64,000 nt of DNA, taken from positions 62,001-126,000 of the forward strand of contig JAFUOD010000008.1 in assembly GCA_017472735.1 (NCBI GenBank), given 5' to 3'. The notes beneath the pieces are model-generated. The model was not told the origin of the DNA. It saw only the letters and a list, made by a program, of their open reading frames with translations, and made no database searches. The translations under genes and the position numbers were made by a program. This DNA is from Oscillospiraceae bacterium. Lineage in GTDB: Bacteria; Bacillota; Clostridia; Oscillospirales; Ruminococcaceae. Position 1 is the first letter of the stretch. Each line of letters starts with the position of its first letter. Shown here in pieces: positions 44,290 to 53,093 of the stretch.

Positions 44290-45768
44290 ATGGCAACTTT
44301 AAAAATGACTATCGATAAGTCAAACAAATTAAGTAAAATTAACAAGAACATTTACGGCCACTTCTCCGAACATCTCGGCAGATGTATTTACGGCGGTATC
44401 TACGTTGGCAAGGATAGCCCTATTCCCAATATCAACGGTTTCAGAAAAGACGTTGTCGAGGCTTTTAAGGCAATCAAGCTCCCTGTTCTTCGTTGGCCGG
44501 GTGGCTGCTTTGCAGATACATATCACTGGATGGACGGCATCGGTCCTTTGGAATCCAGAAAGAAAATAGTTAACATTCACTGGGGAGGAGTAACCGAAGA
44601 CAACTCCTTCGGCACTCACGAATTCCTCGATTTCTGCGAACTCGTTGGCTGCGATGCATATGTTTCCGTCAATGTAGGCAGCGGCACCATCGAAGAAGCA
44701 GCAAACTGGGTCGAATACATGACCTCTGCCAACGAATCTCCCATGACTGAGCTTAGAAAGAAAAACGGCAGAGAAGAACCCTGGAAGGTTAAGTTCATTG
44801 GTATCGGTAACGAAAACTGGGGCTGCGGCGGAAATATGTCTGCCGAGTATTACTCCGATGTTTATAATCAGTTCCAGTGCTTCTTGCGCGGTGCAGAGAA
44901 GATCGCCTGCGGACCTAACTCCAACGATATTCACTGGACCGATGTTATGATGAACAAGTCCTCGGGCTTTGGCAAAATGCAGGGCCTTTCCTTGCACTAT
45001 TACACCATTCCCACCGGTAACTGGGGCAAAAAGGGCTCGTCCACCGATTTCGAGAAGGACGAATACTATGCATCTCTTTCTCGCACATGGTATATGGAAA
45101 GAATCTTAAGAGACCAGAAGGCTGTTATGCAGCGCTACAACGATATCAACTCCAAGCACACAGTGGGTCTTGTTGTTGACGAATGGGGCATCTGGGCTGA
45201 TGTTATACCCGGCACCAACCCCGGCTTCCTTTATCAGCAGAACTCCATGCGTGACGCCATGGTTGCAGCAATTAACCTCAATCTCTTCAACCTCAACTCC
45301 GACAGAGTTAAGATGGCTAACATCGCACAGGTCGTTAACGTTTTGCAGGCAATCATTCTTACCGAGGGTGAAAAAATGGTCAAGACCCCCACATATCACG
45401 TTTTCGATATGTTCACCGGTCATATGGAAGCTGATCTTGTTTACTCCAGCGTTGAAAACAAGCAGATTTTAGATGACAATTATCTCCCTGCAATTTCTCA
45501 GTCCGTTTCGGTTGATGCTGACGGAAAAATGCACATTACCATTGCTAACGCTTCTGTTGATGAAGAATTCGACATCGACTGTGTAATGCCCAGAGCTGAA
45601 TACACAACCGTTTCTGCTAAGGTTTTAAGCGGCGAGTTCAATGCTTGCAACACCTTTGATGCCCCCGACGCTGTAGCGCCTGTTTGTTATGACGGCGTTA
45701 AGCTTGACGGCGAAAAGCTTGCAATCAAGCTTCCTAAGTGCTCTGTAATTTCAATCGAGCTTGCATAA
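44290..45768 (+). CDS. abfA: GH51 alpha-L-arabinofuranosidase
   Basis: A 492-residue cytoplasmic enzyme that removes arabinofuranose side chains from arabinoxylooligosaccharides and arabinan fragments. Acid/base E175 is in GIGNENWGCGG and nucleophile E298 in VVDEWGIWAD; YGGIYVGKDSPIPNINGFR and VLRWPGGCFADTYHW are family signatures, and a C-terminal beta-sandwich follows. No signal peptide. The start has AAGGAGG. The small DUF6171 gene starts at the base after its stop. Confidence 0.95.
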   Translation: MATLKMTIDKSNKLSKINKNIYGHFSEHLGRCIYGGIYVGKDSPIPNINGFRKDVVEAFKAIKLPVLRWPGGCFADTYHWMDGIGPLESRKKIVNIHWGGVTEDNSFGTHEFLDFCELVGCDAYVSVNVGSGTIEEAANWVEYMTSANESPMTELRKKNGREEPWKVKFIGIGNENWGCGGNMSAEYYSDVYNQFQCFLRGAEKIACGPNSNDIHWTDVMMNKSSGFGKMQGLSLHYYTIPTGNWGKKGSSTDFEKDEYYASLSRTWYMERILRDQKAVMQRYNDINSKHTVGLVVDEWGIWADVIPGTNPGFLYQQNSMRDAMVAAINLNLFNLNSDRVKMANIAQVVNVLQAIILTEGEKMVKTPTYHVFDMFTGHMEADLVYSSVENKQILDDNYLPAISQSVSVDADGKMHITIANASVDEEFDIDCVMPRAEYTTVSAKVLSGEFNACNTFDAPDAVAPVCYDGVKLDGEKLAIKLPKCSVISIELA

Positions 45769-46023
45769 ATGCCGAAACCCTTTTGCAAAAAGTGCCTTTT
45801 GGCGGATATAGACATTGATGGACTTTACAAACAGGTCAGCGACCTTATTGCCGTAATGCCTGATGATGTTAAGGTATCAAGCGAGGTTTACAACCACCGC
45901 CTTGAAACCTGCAAGCAGTGCGACCGCTTGGAGAACGGCATTTGCGCCGAATGTGGCTGTTTTGTCGAGTTAAGAGCCGCCTCAAAAAGGAATTACTGCC
46001 CAAGTGTATATAAATATTGGTGA
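45769..46023 (+). CDS. DUF6171 cysteine-rich small protein
   Basis: An 84-residue protein with paired cysteines: CKKC near the N terminus, then ETCKQCDRLENGICAECGC and a late YCP, suggesting one or two zinc sites. It matches the DUF6171 family of clostridial proteins, of unknown function. Its ATG directly abuts the GH51 stop codon with no own ribosome binding site, so translation depends on re-initiation. Confidence 0.75.
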   Translation: MPKPFCKKCLLADIDIDGLYKQVSDLIAVMPDDVKVSSEVYNHRLETCKQCDRLENGICAECGCFVELRAASKRNYCPSVYKYW

Positions 46024-46028
46024 CCTGC

Positions 46029-46085
46029 AAGCTTTATCCCTCCGTAAGCTACGCTGACACCTCCCTTACATTAAGGGAAGCTTTA
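46029..46085. repeat. REP-like palindromic intergenic repeat
   Basis: AAGCTT and AAGCTTT-type ends enclose TCCCTCCGTAAGCTACGCTG and an inner CCCTT/AAGGG hairpin. I recall closely similar stretches (GTCAGCGTAGCTGACGGAGG on the other strand) between genes of many gut Clostridia, but could not check that here. Confidence 0.5.
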
Positions 46086-46094
46086 CACAAAAAC

Positions 46095-46127
46095 AACTGC
46101 CCAACGAGGATCTCCTCTTGGGCAGTT
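46095..46127 (+). terminator. Long hairpin terminator after the GH51-DUF6171 unit
   Basis: AACTGCCCAA pairs with TTGGGCAGTT, with a second stem GAGGA/TCCTC inside. It is followed by TCTGCGTTT. Confidence 0.7.
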
Positions 46128-46143
46128 TCTGCGTTTAACCACT

Positions 46144-46171
46144 GCGGCGCCACCGCCGCCACTCGCGCCGC
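46144..46171. repeat. Short GC-rich palindrome
   Basis: GCGGCGC and GCGCCGC form a 7-bp stem around CACCGCCGCCACTC, resembling the GC-rich intergenic elements elsewhere in the window. Confidence 0.35.
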
Positions 46172-46186
46172 AAAAAAATCTCCCCT

Positions 46187-46212
46187 TAAATCAAGGGGAG
46201 ATTCAGCCTTTT
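46187..46212 (-). terminator. Terminator of the PspC-domain gene
   Basis: ATCTCCCCTT and AAGGGGAGAT pair over AAATC and are followed on the minus strand by TTTTTTTG. Confidence 0.8.
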
Positions 46213-46435
46213 AGTTATCCTCGTTAACAACATAAGTCGTATCGTCGGGCATCTCGGGCATAATGATTGCACAAAGAATATAAGCAAACAAACCTGTGCC
46301 AATAGTAAACAAAGTTACAACAGCCCACAAAAGTCTGATAAGCGTTGGGTCAATTCCGAAGTATTCGGCAATTCCGGCGCAAACGCCCGAAATCTTCTTG
46401 TCGTTTCTCGATTTATAAAGTCTTTTTCCGTTCAT
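46211..46435 (-). CDS. PspC-domain membrane protein
   Basis: A 74-residue protein covering the PspC domain: KRLYKSRNDKKISGVCAGIAEYFGIDPTLIRLLW followed by one transmembrane segment (VVTLFTIGTGLFAYILCAIIMPE) and an acidic tail. Family members take part in envelope-stress responses, but stand-alone forms like this are uncharacterised. It has its own TTGCAA-17-TATAAT promoter at 46462-46490. Confidence 0.9.
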   Translation of the reverse strand: MNGKRLYKSRNDKKISGVCAGIAEYFGIDPTLIRLLWAVVTLFTIGTGLFAYILCAIIMPEMPDDTTYVVNEDN

Positions 46436-46461
46436 TTATTAACGCCTGCCTTTCTTATTGC

Positions 46462-46490
46462 ATTATATCATATTCTATCGTTTTTTGCAA
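46462..46490 (-). promoter_or_regulatory. Promoter of the PspC-domain gene
   Basis: On the minus strand TTGCAA and TATAAT are separated by 17 bases, 27 bases before the ATG. Confidence 0.7.
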
Positions 46491-46522
46491 CTGAAAATTT
46501 CCTGTTATCTATTGTCTAAAAT

Positions 46523-48199
46523 TTAGAACAATCCCGAAATAACGCCGTTTGCATCAACGTCAATCTTTTCAGCGGCTGGAACCTTAGGAAGTCCAGGCAT
46601 TGTCATAATGTCGCCTGTTAAAACAACAACAAATCCTGCACCTGCCGAAACCTTTACGTTCTTAACGCTAACAGTAAATCCTTCGGGTGCGCCCAATTTT
46701 GTCATATCGTCCGAGAAGGAATACTGAGTTTTTGCAATGCAAACAGGGCACTTGACAAAGCCTAAAGCCTCAAGCTTTACTAGTTCCTTCTTGGCAGCAG
46801 GCAAAATGTTAATGCCAACACCGCCGTAAACCTTCTTAACAACAGCTTCGATCTTTTCTTCTAAGCTAAGGTCATCTTCGTAAGAGAATGTGAACTTGGG
46901 TGTTTCTTCTTCGCAAAGTCTAACAACTTCCTTCGCCAGTTCAACGCCGCCGTTGCCGCCCTCTGCCCAAACGTTAGAAAGAACAACGTTAACGCCCAAT
47001 TCACGGCACTTTGCAATAATAAGCTCAACTTCGGCATCGGTGTCAGTAGGGAAGCGGTTGACCGCAACTACCGAGGGAAGACCGTAAACGTTTTTGATGT
47101 TAGAAACGTGTCTTAAAAGGTTGGGGAGGCCCTTTTCGAGTGCTTCAAGATTTTCCTCGCCAAGCTCGGTCTTTGCCAAGCCGCCGTGCATCTTTAAAGC
47201 ACGAATGGTTGCAACAATAACAACAGCGTCGGGTGTAAGTCCTGCCATACGGCACTTAATGTCCAAGAACTTTTCAGCGCCTAAGTCTGCACCGAAGCCT
47301 GCTTCGGTAACAGCATAGTCACCCAGTTTCATTGCCATTCTGGTTGCAATAACCGAGTTACAGCCGTGTGCAATGTTTGCAAAAGGTCCGCCGTGAACAA
47401 GCGCAGGCGTACCCTCAAGTGTCTGAACCAGATTAGGCTTAATAGCGTCCTTCAAGAGGGCTGCCATTGCACCCACTGCCTTCAAATCGCCTGCAGTAAC
47501 AGGCTTTTCGTCATATGTATAACCAACAATAATGTTCGAAAGTCTTCTCTTAAGGTCTTCAATGTCGCTTGCAAGGCAGAAAACAGCCATAATTTCCGAA
47601 GCTACGGTAATGTCATAACCGTCCTCACGGGGGGTGCCGTTAACTCTGCCGCCCAAACCGTCTGCAACAAATCTAAGCTGACGGTCGTTCATGTCAACAC
47701 ATCTCTTCCAGGTAATGCGTCTGGGGTCGATGTTAAGTGCGTTTCCATGATAAATATGGTTGTCAAGCATTGCAGCCAAAAGGTTATTAGCAGCACCGAT
47801 TGCATGGAAGTCACCGGTAAAGTGAAGGTTAATATCCTCCATAGGTACAACCTGAGCATATCCGCCGCCTGCAGCGCCGCCCTTAACGCCAAATACAGGG
47901 CCTAACGAGGGCTCACGAAGTGCGACCATAACGTTTTTGCCAATCTTTCTCATTCCGTCTGCAAGACCGATGGTGGTTGTTGTCTTACCTTCGCCTGCGG
48001 GTGTGGGGGTAATTGCTGTAACAAGAATCAACTTACCGTTTTCTTTTGTAGAGTCGCTCAAAAGGGAATTGTCGATCTTAGCCTTATACTTGCCGTACTG
48101 CTCCAAATACTTTTCGTCAATTCCTGCAGTCTTTGCAATTTCCGTAATCGGTTGCATTTCGACCGACTGTGCAATTTCAATGTCAGATTTGTAACCCAT
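46523..48199 (-). CDS. fhs: Formate-tetrahydrofolate ligase
   Basis: A 558-residue ATP-dependent enzyme that attaches formate to tetrahydrofolate, giving 10-formyl-THF; in acetogens it is the second step of the methyl branch. The ATP loop is [52 protein letters not shown] sequence and [13 protein letters not shown] wording are diagnostic (here [11 protein letters not shown]). Length is normal. GGAGGAC precedes the ATG. It forms a one-carbon group with glyA and the formate-type channel upstream on the same strand. Confidence 0.97.
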   Translation of the reverse strand: MGYKSDIEIAQSVEMQPITEIAKTAGIDEKYLEQYGKYKAKIDNSLLSDSTKENGKLILVTAITPTPAGEGKTTTTIGLADGMRKIGKNVMVALREPSLGPVFGVKGGAAGGGYAQVVPMEDINLHFTGDFHAIGAANNLLAAMLDNHIYHGNALNIDPRRITWKRCVDMNDRQLRFVADGLGGRVNGTPREDGYDITVASEIMAVFCLASDIEDLKRRLSNIIVGYTYDEKPVTAGDLKAVGAMAALLKDAIKPNLVQTLEGTPALVHGGPFANIAHGCNSVIATRMAMKLGDYAVTEAGFGADLGAEKFLDIKCRMAGLTPDAVVIVATIRALKMHGGLAKTELGEENLEALEKGLPNLLRHVSNIKNVYGLPSVVAVNRFPTDTDAEVELIIAKCRELGVNVVLSNVWAEGGNGGVELAKEVVRLCEEETPKFTFSYEDDLSLEEKIEAVVKKVYGGVGINILPAAKKELVKLEALGFVKCPVCIAKTQYSFSDDMTKLGAPEGFTVSVKNVKVSAGAGFVVVLTGDIMTMPGLPKVPAAEKIDVDANGVISGLF

Positions 48200-48243
48200 G
48201 TCTGTCCTCCGAATTTTTATTGTCTTTTGTTTTTAAAACAAAT

Positions 48244-48290
48244 TAAGTGTGAGAGCCAACCTTGCTATTAATAGTTTTTCTTCACACTTA
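48244..48290 (-). promoter_or_regulatory. Hairpin leader of fhs (unidentified)
   Basis: TAAGTGTGA and TCACACTTA form a 9-bp stem around a 29-base loop containing the palindrome CTATTAATAG, in the 5' leader of fhs. It does not match a THF or other riboswitch that I know. There is no long T-run after it, so it is not a clear terminator. Confidence 0.4.
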
Positions 48291-48333
48291 CTTCAAAATA
48301 TTGTGGCAGATTTCCAATCACTGCACTACATAC

Positions 48334-48362
48334 AGTATAACCAACCTGCACTTTCTTGTCAA
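48334..48362 (-). promoter_or_regulatory. Promoter of fhs
   Basis: Minus-strand TTGACA, 17 bases, TATACT, giving a leader of about 130 bases. Confidence 0.75.
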
Positions 48363-48374
48363 GCGCTGAAAGAA

Positions 48375-48410
48375 AAATAGGCGAAACGAGCATTTTTGCC
48401 CGTTTCGCTC
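48375..48410 (-). terminator. Terminator of glyA
   Basis: GCGAAACGAGC and GCCCGTTTCGC pair with one mismatch over a T-rich loop, followed on the minus strand by CTATTTTTC. It ends the glyA transcript before the fhs promoter. Confidence 0.8.
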
Positions 48411-48418
48411 TAATGTTT

Positions 48419-49657
48419 TTAGTCATTATATATAGGGAATTTCTCACAAAGTGCAATAACTTCTTCGGTGATTCTTTCCTTGTTGCCATCAAAATCATTA
48501 ATAATGTCGCTTATCCAGCCTGCAATAAGCTTCATTTCTTCTTCCTTAAAGCCACGTGTGGTTACAGCGGGTGTACCGATTCTGATACCGCTGGTTATGA
48601 AGGGGCTCTCAGGGTCGTTGGGAATAGCGTTCTTGTTTGCGGTAATGTGAACTTCATCCAAGCGACGCTCAAGCTCCTTGCCTGTTACGCCTGTTCCTCT
48701 AAGGTCTAAAAGCATAAGGTGGTTATCAGTTCCGCCCGAAACAAGGTTAATACCCTTTGCGGTAAGCTCGCTTGCCAAAACAGCAGCATTCTTAACAATC
48801 TGCTTCTGATATTCCTTGAATTCATCGGTCAAAGCCTCACCAAAAGCAACAGCCTTAGCAGCAATAATGTGCATCAAAGGTCCGCCCTGTGTGCCGGGGA
48901 AGACAGCCTTGTCAATAGCTTTTGCATACTGCTCCTTGCACAAAATAAGGCCGCCTCTGGGACCTCTTAAGGTCTTGTGTGTGGTTGTAGTTACAACGTC
49001 AGCATAAGGTACGGGCGAGGGGTGAACGCCTGCTGCAACCAAGCCTGCAATATGAGCCATATCAACCATTAAGTAAGCGCCAACCTTGTCAGCAATCTCT
49101 CTGAAACGCTTGAAGTCAATTACTCTGGCGTATGCCGAAGCACCAGCCAAAATAAGCTTTGGCTTGCATTCCAACGCAAGTCTTTCAACTTCGTCATAGT
49201 CTATAGTCTGTGTTTCATCAGAAACGCCGTAAGGAACAATGTTGAAGTATTTACCCGAAATGTTTACAGGCGAACCGTGCGAAAGGTGTCCGCCGTGAGC
49301 CAAGCTCATCGACAAAACAGTGTCGCCGGGGTTCAAAAGTGCAAAGAATACAGCAAGGTTAGCGTTAGCGCCGCAGTGGGGCTGAACATTTGCATGCTCT
49401 GCTCCAAAGATCTTCTTAGCACGTTCGCGTGCAATTTCCTCAACCTCATCAACATAAACACAGCCGCCGTAATATCTCTTCGAGGGATATCCTTCAGCAT
49501 ATTTGTTGGTCAAAACACCGCCTGCAGCAAGCAATACGCCCTCAGAAACAATGTTCTCAGAAGCAATAAGCTCGATGTTGTGGCGCTGACGGTTAAGCTC
49601 TTTTTCACAAGAGGCATATACCTCAGCGTCGAAGTTTTTTAAATTCTCAAAAAACAT
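48419..49657 (-). CDS. glyA: Serine hydroxymethyltransferase
   Basis: A 412-residue PLP enzyme that exchanges a one-carbon unit between serine/glycine and tetrahydrofolate. The PLP lysine is in [16 protein letters not shown], with [18 protein letters not shown] and [17 protein letters not shown] in the N-terminal half, all textbook GlyA. AAGGAGTATG precedes the ATG. It lies 39 bases after the FNT channel gene and is probably co-transcribed with it. Confidence 0.97.
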   Translation of the reverse strand: MFFENLKNFDAEVYASCEKELNRQRHNIELIASENIVSEGVLLAAGGVLTNKYAEGYPSKRYYGGCVYVDEVEEIARERAKKIFGAEHANVQPHCGANANLAVFFALLNPGDTVLSMSLAHGGHLSHGSPVNISGKYFNIVPYGVSDETQTIDYDEVERLALECKPKLILAGASAYARVIDFKRFREIADKVGAYLMVDMAHIAGLVAAGVHPSPVPYADVVTTTTHKTLRGPRGGLILCKEQYAKAIDKAVFPGTQGGPLMHIIAAKAVAFGEALTDEFKEYQKQIVKNAAVLASELTAKGINLVSGGTDNHLMLLDLRGTGVTGKELERRLDEVHITANKNAIPNDPESPFITSGIRIGTPAVTTRGFKEEEMKLIAGWISDIINDFDGNKERITEEVIALCEKFPIYND

Positions 49658-49696
49658 TTCTACATACTCCTTATCAGTTATTTTATATAGATAGCC

Positions 49697-50317
49697 TTAC
49701 GCTTTCTTTTCGGTTTTAACGGCGCCAAGTTTGGTAAGCCATGGCAAGATCATTGCACCCACGGCATTTCCCAAAACAACGCACAGAATAAATGCTATGT
49801 ACTTAACGGTCAACATGTTTGCAAGCGCAAAATAGAACATATTTGCGATCGAGTGTTCAAATCCGCAAAGAATGAAAACAGGAATGCAGAAGAAAATTCC
49901 CCAAACCGAATTCTTTTCTCTGTAAATCTTAACAGCCACATACATCAAAATGCCGCACATTGCACCAAGTGCGATCCATGCCAAAAAGCTGTTGTCAAGC
50001 TTGCCCGAACAAGCAGTTACCGCTTTTTCGGTTATCGAGGGTCTTGCAAAGCGCACGGCATATCCAAGTGCTGTTGCTCCAACAAAGTTTCCAAGCAATC
50101 CCACAAGCAGGTGCTTAACAGTATCCCACGAAAAGCTCTCAGCCAAAAATCCGATCTTGCCGGTAAACAAATACATTCCCATATAGCAGATTGTCAAAAG
50201 TGCAACCGAGAACAAAACCGCTCCGACATACTTGTTGTCGCTGCTCATGTAAACCGCGCCGCCTATGCCTACCATCATGCCGGCGGCAATTGCGCTAAAG
50301 AAAGTGTTTTTAAGCAT
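49697..50317 (-). CDS. Formate/nitrite transporter (FNT) family channel
   Basis: A 206-residue membrane channel with six hydrophobic segments. The FNT signatures are LFTGKIGFL (selectivity-loop region), LLGNFVGATALG and CGFEHSIANMFYFALANML, the last carrying the central-pore histidine. It is 60-80 residues shorter than FocA, mostly through shorter termini and loops, but the core helices are present. Next to glyA and fhs, formate is the most likely substrate; nitrite or other small anions remain possible. AAGGAG precedes the ATG. Confidence 0.88.
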   Translation of the reverse strand: MLKNTFFSAIAAGMMVGIGGAVYMSSDNKYVGAVLFSVALLTICYMGMYLFTGKIGFLAESFSWDTVKHLLVGLLGNFVGATALGYAVRFARPSITEKAVTACSGKLDNSFLAWIALGAMCGILMYVAVKIYREKNSVWGIFFCIPVFILCGFEHSIANMFYFALANMLTVKYIAFILCVVLGNAVGAMILPWLTKLGAVKTEKKA

Positions 50318-50361
50318 AAATCTTCTCCTTAGTGTTTAATCGTTATCGCCAAAAGAGCGCG

Positions 50362-50458
50362 GCGCTCAGCCGCCCACCCCTGCGGGGCGGGCGCCTCACG
50401 GCGCCTTCGGTGCCGTGAGGGCTGTCCGTCGGGTCAAGCCCCGACGGACGCTGAGCGC
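50362..50458. repeat. GC-rich four-way 'cloverleaf' element (copy 2)
   Basis: A 9-bp outer stem (GCGCTCAGC 50362-50370 with 50450-50458) encloses three hairpins: GCCCACCCC/GGGGCGGGC (50372-50392), CCTCACGGCGCC/GGTGCCGTGAGG with a TTC loop (50394-50420) and GTCCGTCGGG/CCCGACGGAC (50424-50449). Architecture and length (97 bases) equal those of 22524-22620, but the sequence differs. Located between lysA and the FNT gene. Confidence 0.8.
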
Positions 50459-50487
50459 AAGCTCATAAGCACAAAGTAAATGCAAAA

Positions 50488-51783
50488 TCAAACATCGTTA
50501 GCGGTAAGATATTCAAAGCTTTCACGCTTAACGGAAACATAATCACGCTCGCCGTCGATCATTACAACAGGCGGTCGGCAAATTCTGTTATAATTCGATG
50601 CCATCGAATAATTGTAAGCACCTGTTGTCAAAACAGCAACAATGTCGCCCCTTGTTACACTATTTGGAAACTTTACGTTTGGCTGAATAACATCGCCCGA
50701 CTCACAGCATCTTCCCACAAGGTCACATTCAATAGTTGTTTCTTCACTTGCCTTGTTAGCCAAAAGCACCGTATATTTCGAGCCATATAAAGCAAATCTT
50801 GGGTTGTCGGTCATTCCGCCGTCAACCGAAACATAGTTCTTATATCCCGTAATTCTCTTAACAGTGCCAACGGTATAAAGCGTCATTCCGGCATTTGCAG
50901 CAATGCTCCGTCCCGGCTCCAATCTTAAGGAGGGGAGAGGGTAGTCTAATCTTTGGCACTCGGCTTTAACAAACTCGCAAACACCCTTAATGTTCTCTTT
51001 AATATCGATCGCAGGGTCGCAACAAGTATATTTTACGCCATAACCACCGCCAAGGTCAAGTATTTTTGCAACAAATCCGCAATTATTCTTAAGCTCGTGC
51101 ATAAAGCCAAGCATAATTTCAGCGCTTCTTGTAAATGTGCTTGATTCAAACACCATCGAACCAACGTGGCAGTGAAAACCTTCTAACGAAATATGCCTGC
51201 ACTCAAGCGTGTGCAAAGCAATTTCCAAAGCCTGACCTGTTTCAATGGCTGTGCCAAACTTGCTGTCCACTTTGCCTGTTGCCACCTCGTCATAGGTATG
51301 AGGGTCGATTCCGGGGGTCAATCTCAAAAGAATCTTTTGCACAATGCCCTTTTCGCAAGCTATGCGCTCAATGGCGTCAACCTCTTCAACGTTGTCGCAC
51401 ACAAAATATCCAACCCCGTTGTCCATAGCATATACAATGTCTTCATCGGTCTTGTTGTTGCCCTGAAAATATGCTTTCGACATATCAAATCCGGCTTTTA
51501 GGGCTGTATATATCTCACCCGAGGATACCACATCGGCACCCAGTCCTTCTTCACCGATGATCTCATAAATTCTCTTAAAGCTTGCCGCCTTGCTTGCATA
51601 CAAAGGATAAGAATCCTGCCCCATATATTCCTGCAAGGCACTAACATAATTGCGGCAGTTCTCTCTAATGGTTGCTTCATCCATTAAATAAAGGGGAGTA
51701 CCGTACTTTTCTGCAAGCAAAACTGTGTTTTGCCCGCCAAAATAAAGAACGCCGTCCTTAATCTTAACATTCGAACAAATCAT
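50488..51783 (-). CDS. lysA: Diaminopimelate decarboxylase
   Basis: A 431-residue PLP enzyme for the last step of lysine synthesis. The PLP lysine is in YPLYASKAASFKRI, HCHVGSMV and LDLGGGYGVKY follow, and the C-terminal CESGDVI active-site motif (VGRCCESGDVIQPN) comes from the partner subunit. AAGGAG precedes the ATG. It begins ten bases after dapA and belongs to the riboswitch-controlled dapA-lysA operon. The GC-rich cloverleaf lies 30 bases downstream and may act as terminator. Confidence 0.96.
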   Translation of the reverse strand: MICSNVKIKDGVLYFGGQNTVLLAEKYGTPLYLMDEATIRENCRNYVSALQEYMGQDSYPLYASKAASFKRIYEIIGEEGLGADVVSSGEIYTALKAGFDMSKAYFQGNNKTDEDIVYAMDNGVGYFVCDNVEEVDAIERIACEKGIVQKILLRLTPGIDPHTYDEVATGKVDSKFGTAIETGQALEIALHTLECRHISLEGFHCHVGSMVFESSTFTRSAEIMLGFMHELKNNCGFVAKILDLGGGYGVKYTCCDPAIDIKENIKGVCEFVKAECQRLDYPLPSLRLEPGRSIAANAGMTLYTVGTVKRITGYKNYVSVDGGMTDNPRFALYGSKYTVLLANKASEETTIECDLVGRCCESGDVIQPNVKFPNSVTRGDIVAVLTTGAYNYSMASNYNRICRPPVVMIDGERDYVSVKRESFEYLTANDV

Positions 51784-51793
51784 GTTCTTCTCC

Positions 51794-52678
51794 TTAAATT
51801 AAGCCCTGTTCACGCATAAGTGCCAAAAGCTTTTCCTCGTTCTTTTCTTCCATTTCAGTCAGAGGCAAACGCAAGCTGTTTTCACCAAAGCCCATTGCAT
51901 GCATTGCAGCCTTAACGGGTATAGGGTTGACCTCGCAGAATAATGCGTTAACCAAAGGCAAAAGCTTAAGCTGTGCATCAAGAGCACTAGCGTGCTTGCC
52001 GTTAATAAAGTCCATGCAAATGTCATTCGTTTCCTTGGGCATGAGGTTTGAAAGCACCGAAATTACTCCCTTGCCGCCCAATGCCATTACAGGCACTATC
52101 TGGTCATCATTGCCCGAATAAATGTCAAGTTCACCCTTTGTAAGTGCTGCAAGCTCAGCAATCTGCGAAATATTTCCGCTAGCTTCCTTAATCGCAACAA
52201 TGTTGGGGTGCTTTGCCAAAACAGCGGCAGTTGCAGGCGTAATGTTGCAGCCCGTTCTCGAGGGTACATTGTAAAGAATTATCGGTTTTGTCGAAGCATC
52301 TGCGATTGCAGTAAAGCTCTTAATCAAGCCATTCTGTGTAGCTTTGTTATAATAAGGGGTAACGACCAGCATAGCATCAGCGCCGGCTTCGCAAGCATAC
52401 TTTGTAAGCTCAATTGCATAAGAGGTATCATTTGAGCCTGTACCTGCAACAACAGGTACTCTGCCATTAACGTGTTCAACAGTAAACTTAATAATTTCCT
52501 TGTGCTCGTCGTCTGTCAATGTCGAGCCTTCGCCTGTTGTGCCTGCGGCAACAATTGCGCTTATGCCGTTTTCAATCTGCCAGTCAATAAGTCTTGCATA
52601 TGCTTCATAGTCAATGCCGCCATCCTTAAAAGGAGTGATAATAGCAGTTGCTGCACCGGTAAAAATTGTGTTTTTCAT
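51794..52678 (-). CDS. dapA: 4-hydroxy-tetrahydrodipicolinate synthase
   Basis: A 294-residue aldolase that joins pyruvate and aspartate semialdehyde, the first committed step to diaminopimelate and lysine. The Schiff-base lysine is in NIVAIKEASGNI, the catalytic Tyr in ILYNVPSRTGCN, and GTTGEGSTLTDDEH is the substrate loop. The start at 52678 follows GGAGG; the longer upstream frame runs through the riboswitch terminator. First gene behind the lysine riboswitch. Confidence 0.96.
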   Translation of the reverse strand: MKNTIFTGAATAIITPFKDGGIDYEAYARLIDWQIENGISAIVAAGTTGEGSTLTDDEHKEIIKFTVEHVNGRVPVVAGTGSNDTSYAIELTKYACEAGADAMLVVTPYYNKATQNGLIKSFTAIADASTKPIILYNVPSRTGCNITPATAAVLAKHPNIVAIKEASGNISQIAELAALTKGELDIYSGNDDQIVPVMALGGKGVISVLSNLMPKETNDICMDFINGKHASALDAQLKLLPLVNALFCEVNPIPVKAAMHAMGFGENSLRLPLTEMEEKNEEKLLALMREQGLI

Positions 52679-52710
52679 ATACTTAACCTCCAGTAAAAGA
52701 TTTAGAAAAC

Positions 52711-52743
52711 AAAAAAGGCAGTTACCGAAAGAGGGCAACTACC
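52711..52743 (-). terminator. Riboswitch-controlled terminator ahead of dapA
   Basis: On the minus strand GGTAGTTGCC and GGTAACTGCC pair (10 bp with two G-T pairs) and run into TTTTTTG. It lies between the lysine aptamer and the dapA ribosome binding site, forming the expression platform. Confidence 0.85.
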
Positions 52744-52803
52744 ACACCGATACATCGCATAACCGTTAAATCTGCATCGGCACAGCGAGGAAAACATCGT
52801 TTC

Positions 52804-52966
52804 GATAGCGCTCCGCAAAATTGCGACAGCGAAATGACTGTTAATCCATTCCGCCAGAACATTTTGCCGCCGTACAAAATGCCTTCGGCAGCGTTCCCTT
52901 TCAAACCCGTCCGCCTCGGCGGCGTTTAACTTAACGAGCCTACTAATGAAGCACTGCACCTCTATC
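52804..52966 (-). ncRNA. Lysine riboswitch (L box) controlling dapA-lysA
   Basis: Read on the minus strand, the aptamer starts GATAGAGGTGC, contains the conserved core GAAAGGGAACGCTGCCGAAG and closes with GGAGCGCTATC, matching the L-box consensus and the lysC leader of Bacillus in order and spacing (163 bases). Lysine binding should favour the terminator at 52711-52743. Confidence 0.95.
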
Positions 52967-52978
52967 AGTAATAATAAT

Positions 52979-53007
52979 TTTATACCATAATAAAATAGAT
53001 ATGTCAA
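52979..53007 (-). promoter_or_regulatory. Promoter of the riboswitch-dapA-lysA transcript
   Basis: Minus-strand TTGACA, 17 bases, TATAAA; transcription would start just before the L-box aptamer. Confidence 0.8.
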
Positions 53008-53093
53008 CAAATTCGGCAAATATCAGCGCTTTACCCAAAAAAAGCGTTTTGTTTGCCGCTTGGTTATTAAGTTTGTGCATTTTCGCCATTTTA

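Noticed and set aside
47366..47905. 179-residue frame opposite fhs
   Set aside because: Antisense shadow of a highly conserved gene; no ribosome binding site or motif.
48200..48420. THF riboswitch or T-box before fhs
   Set aside because: Conserved cores of those RNAs are not present; only an unidentified hairpin was kept as a feature.
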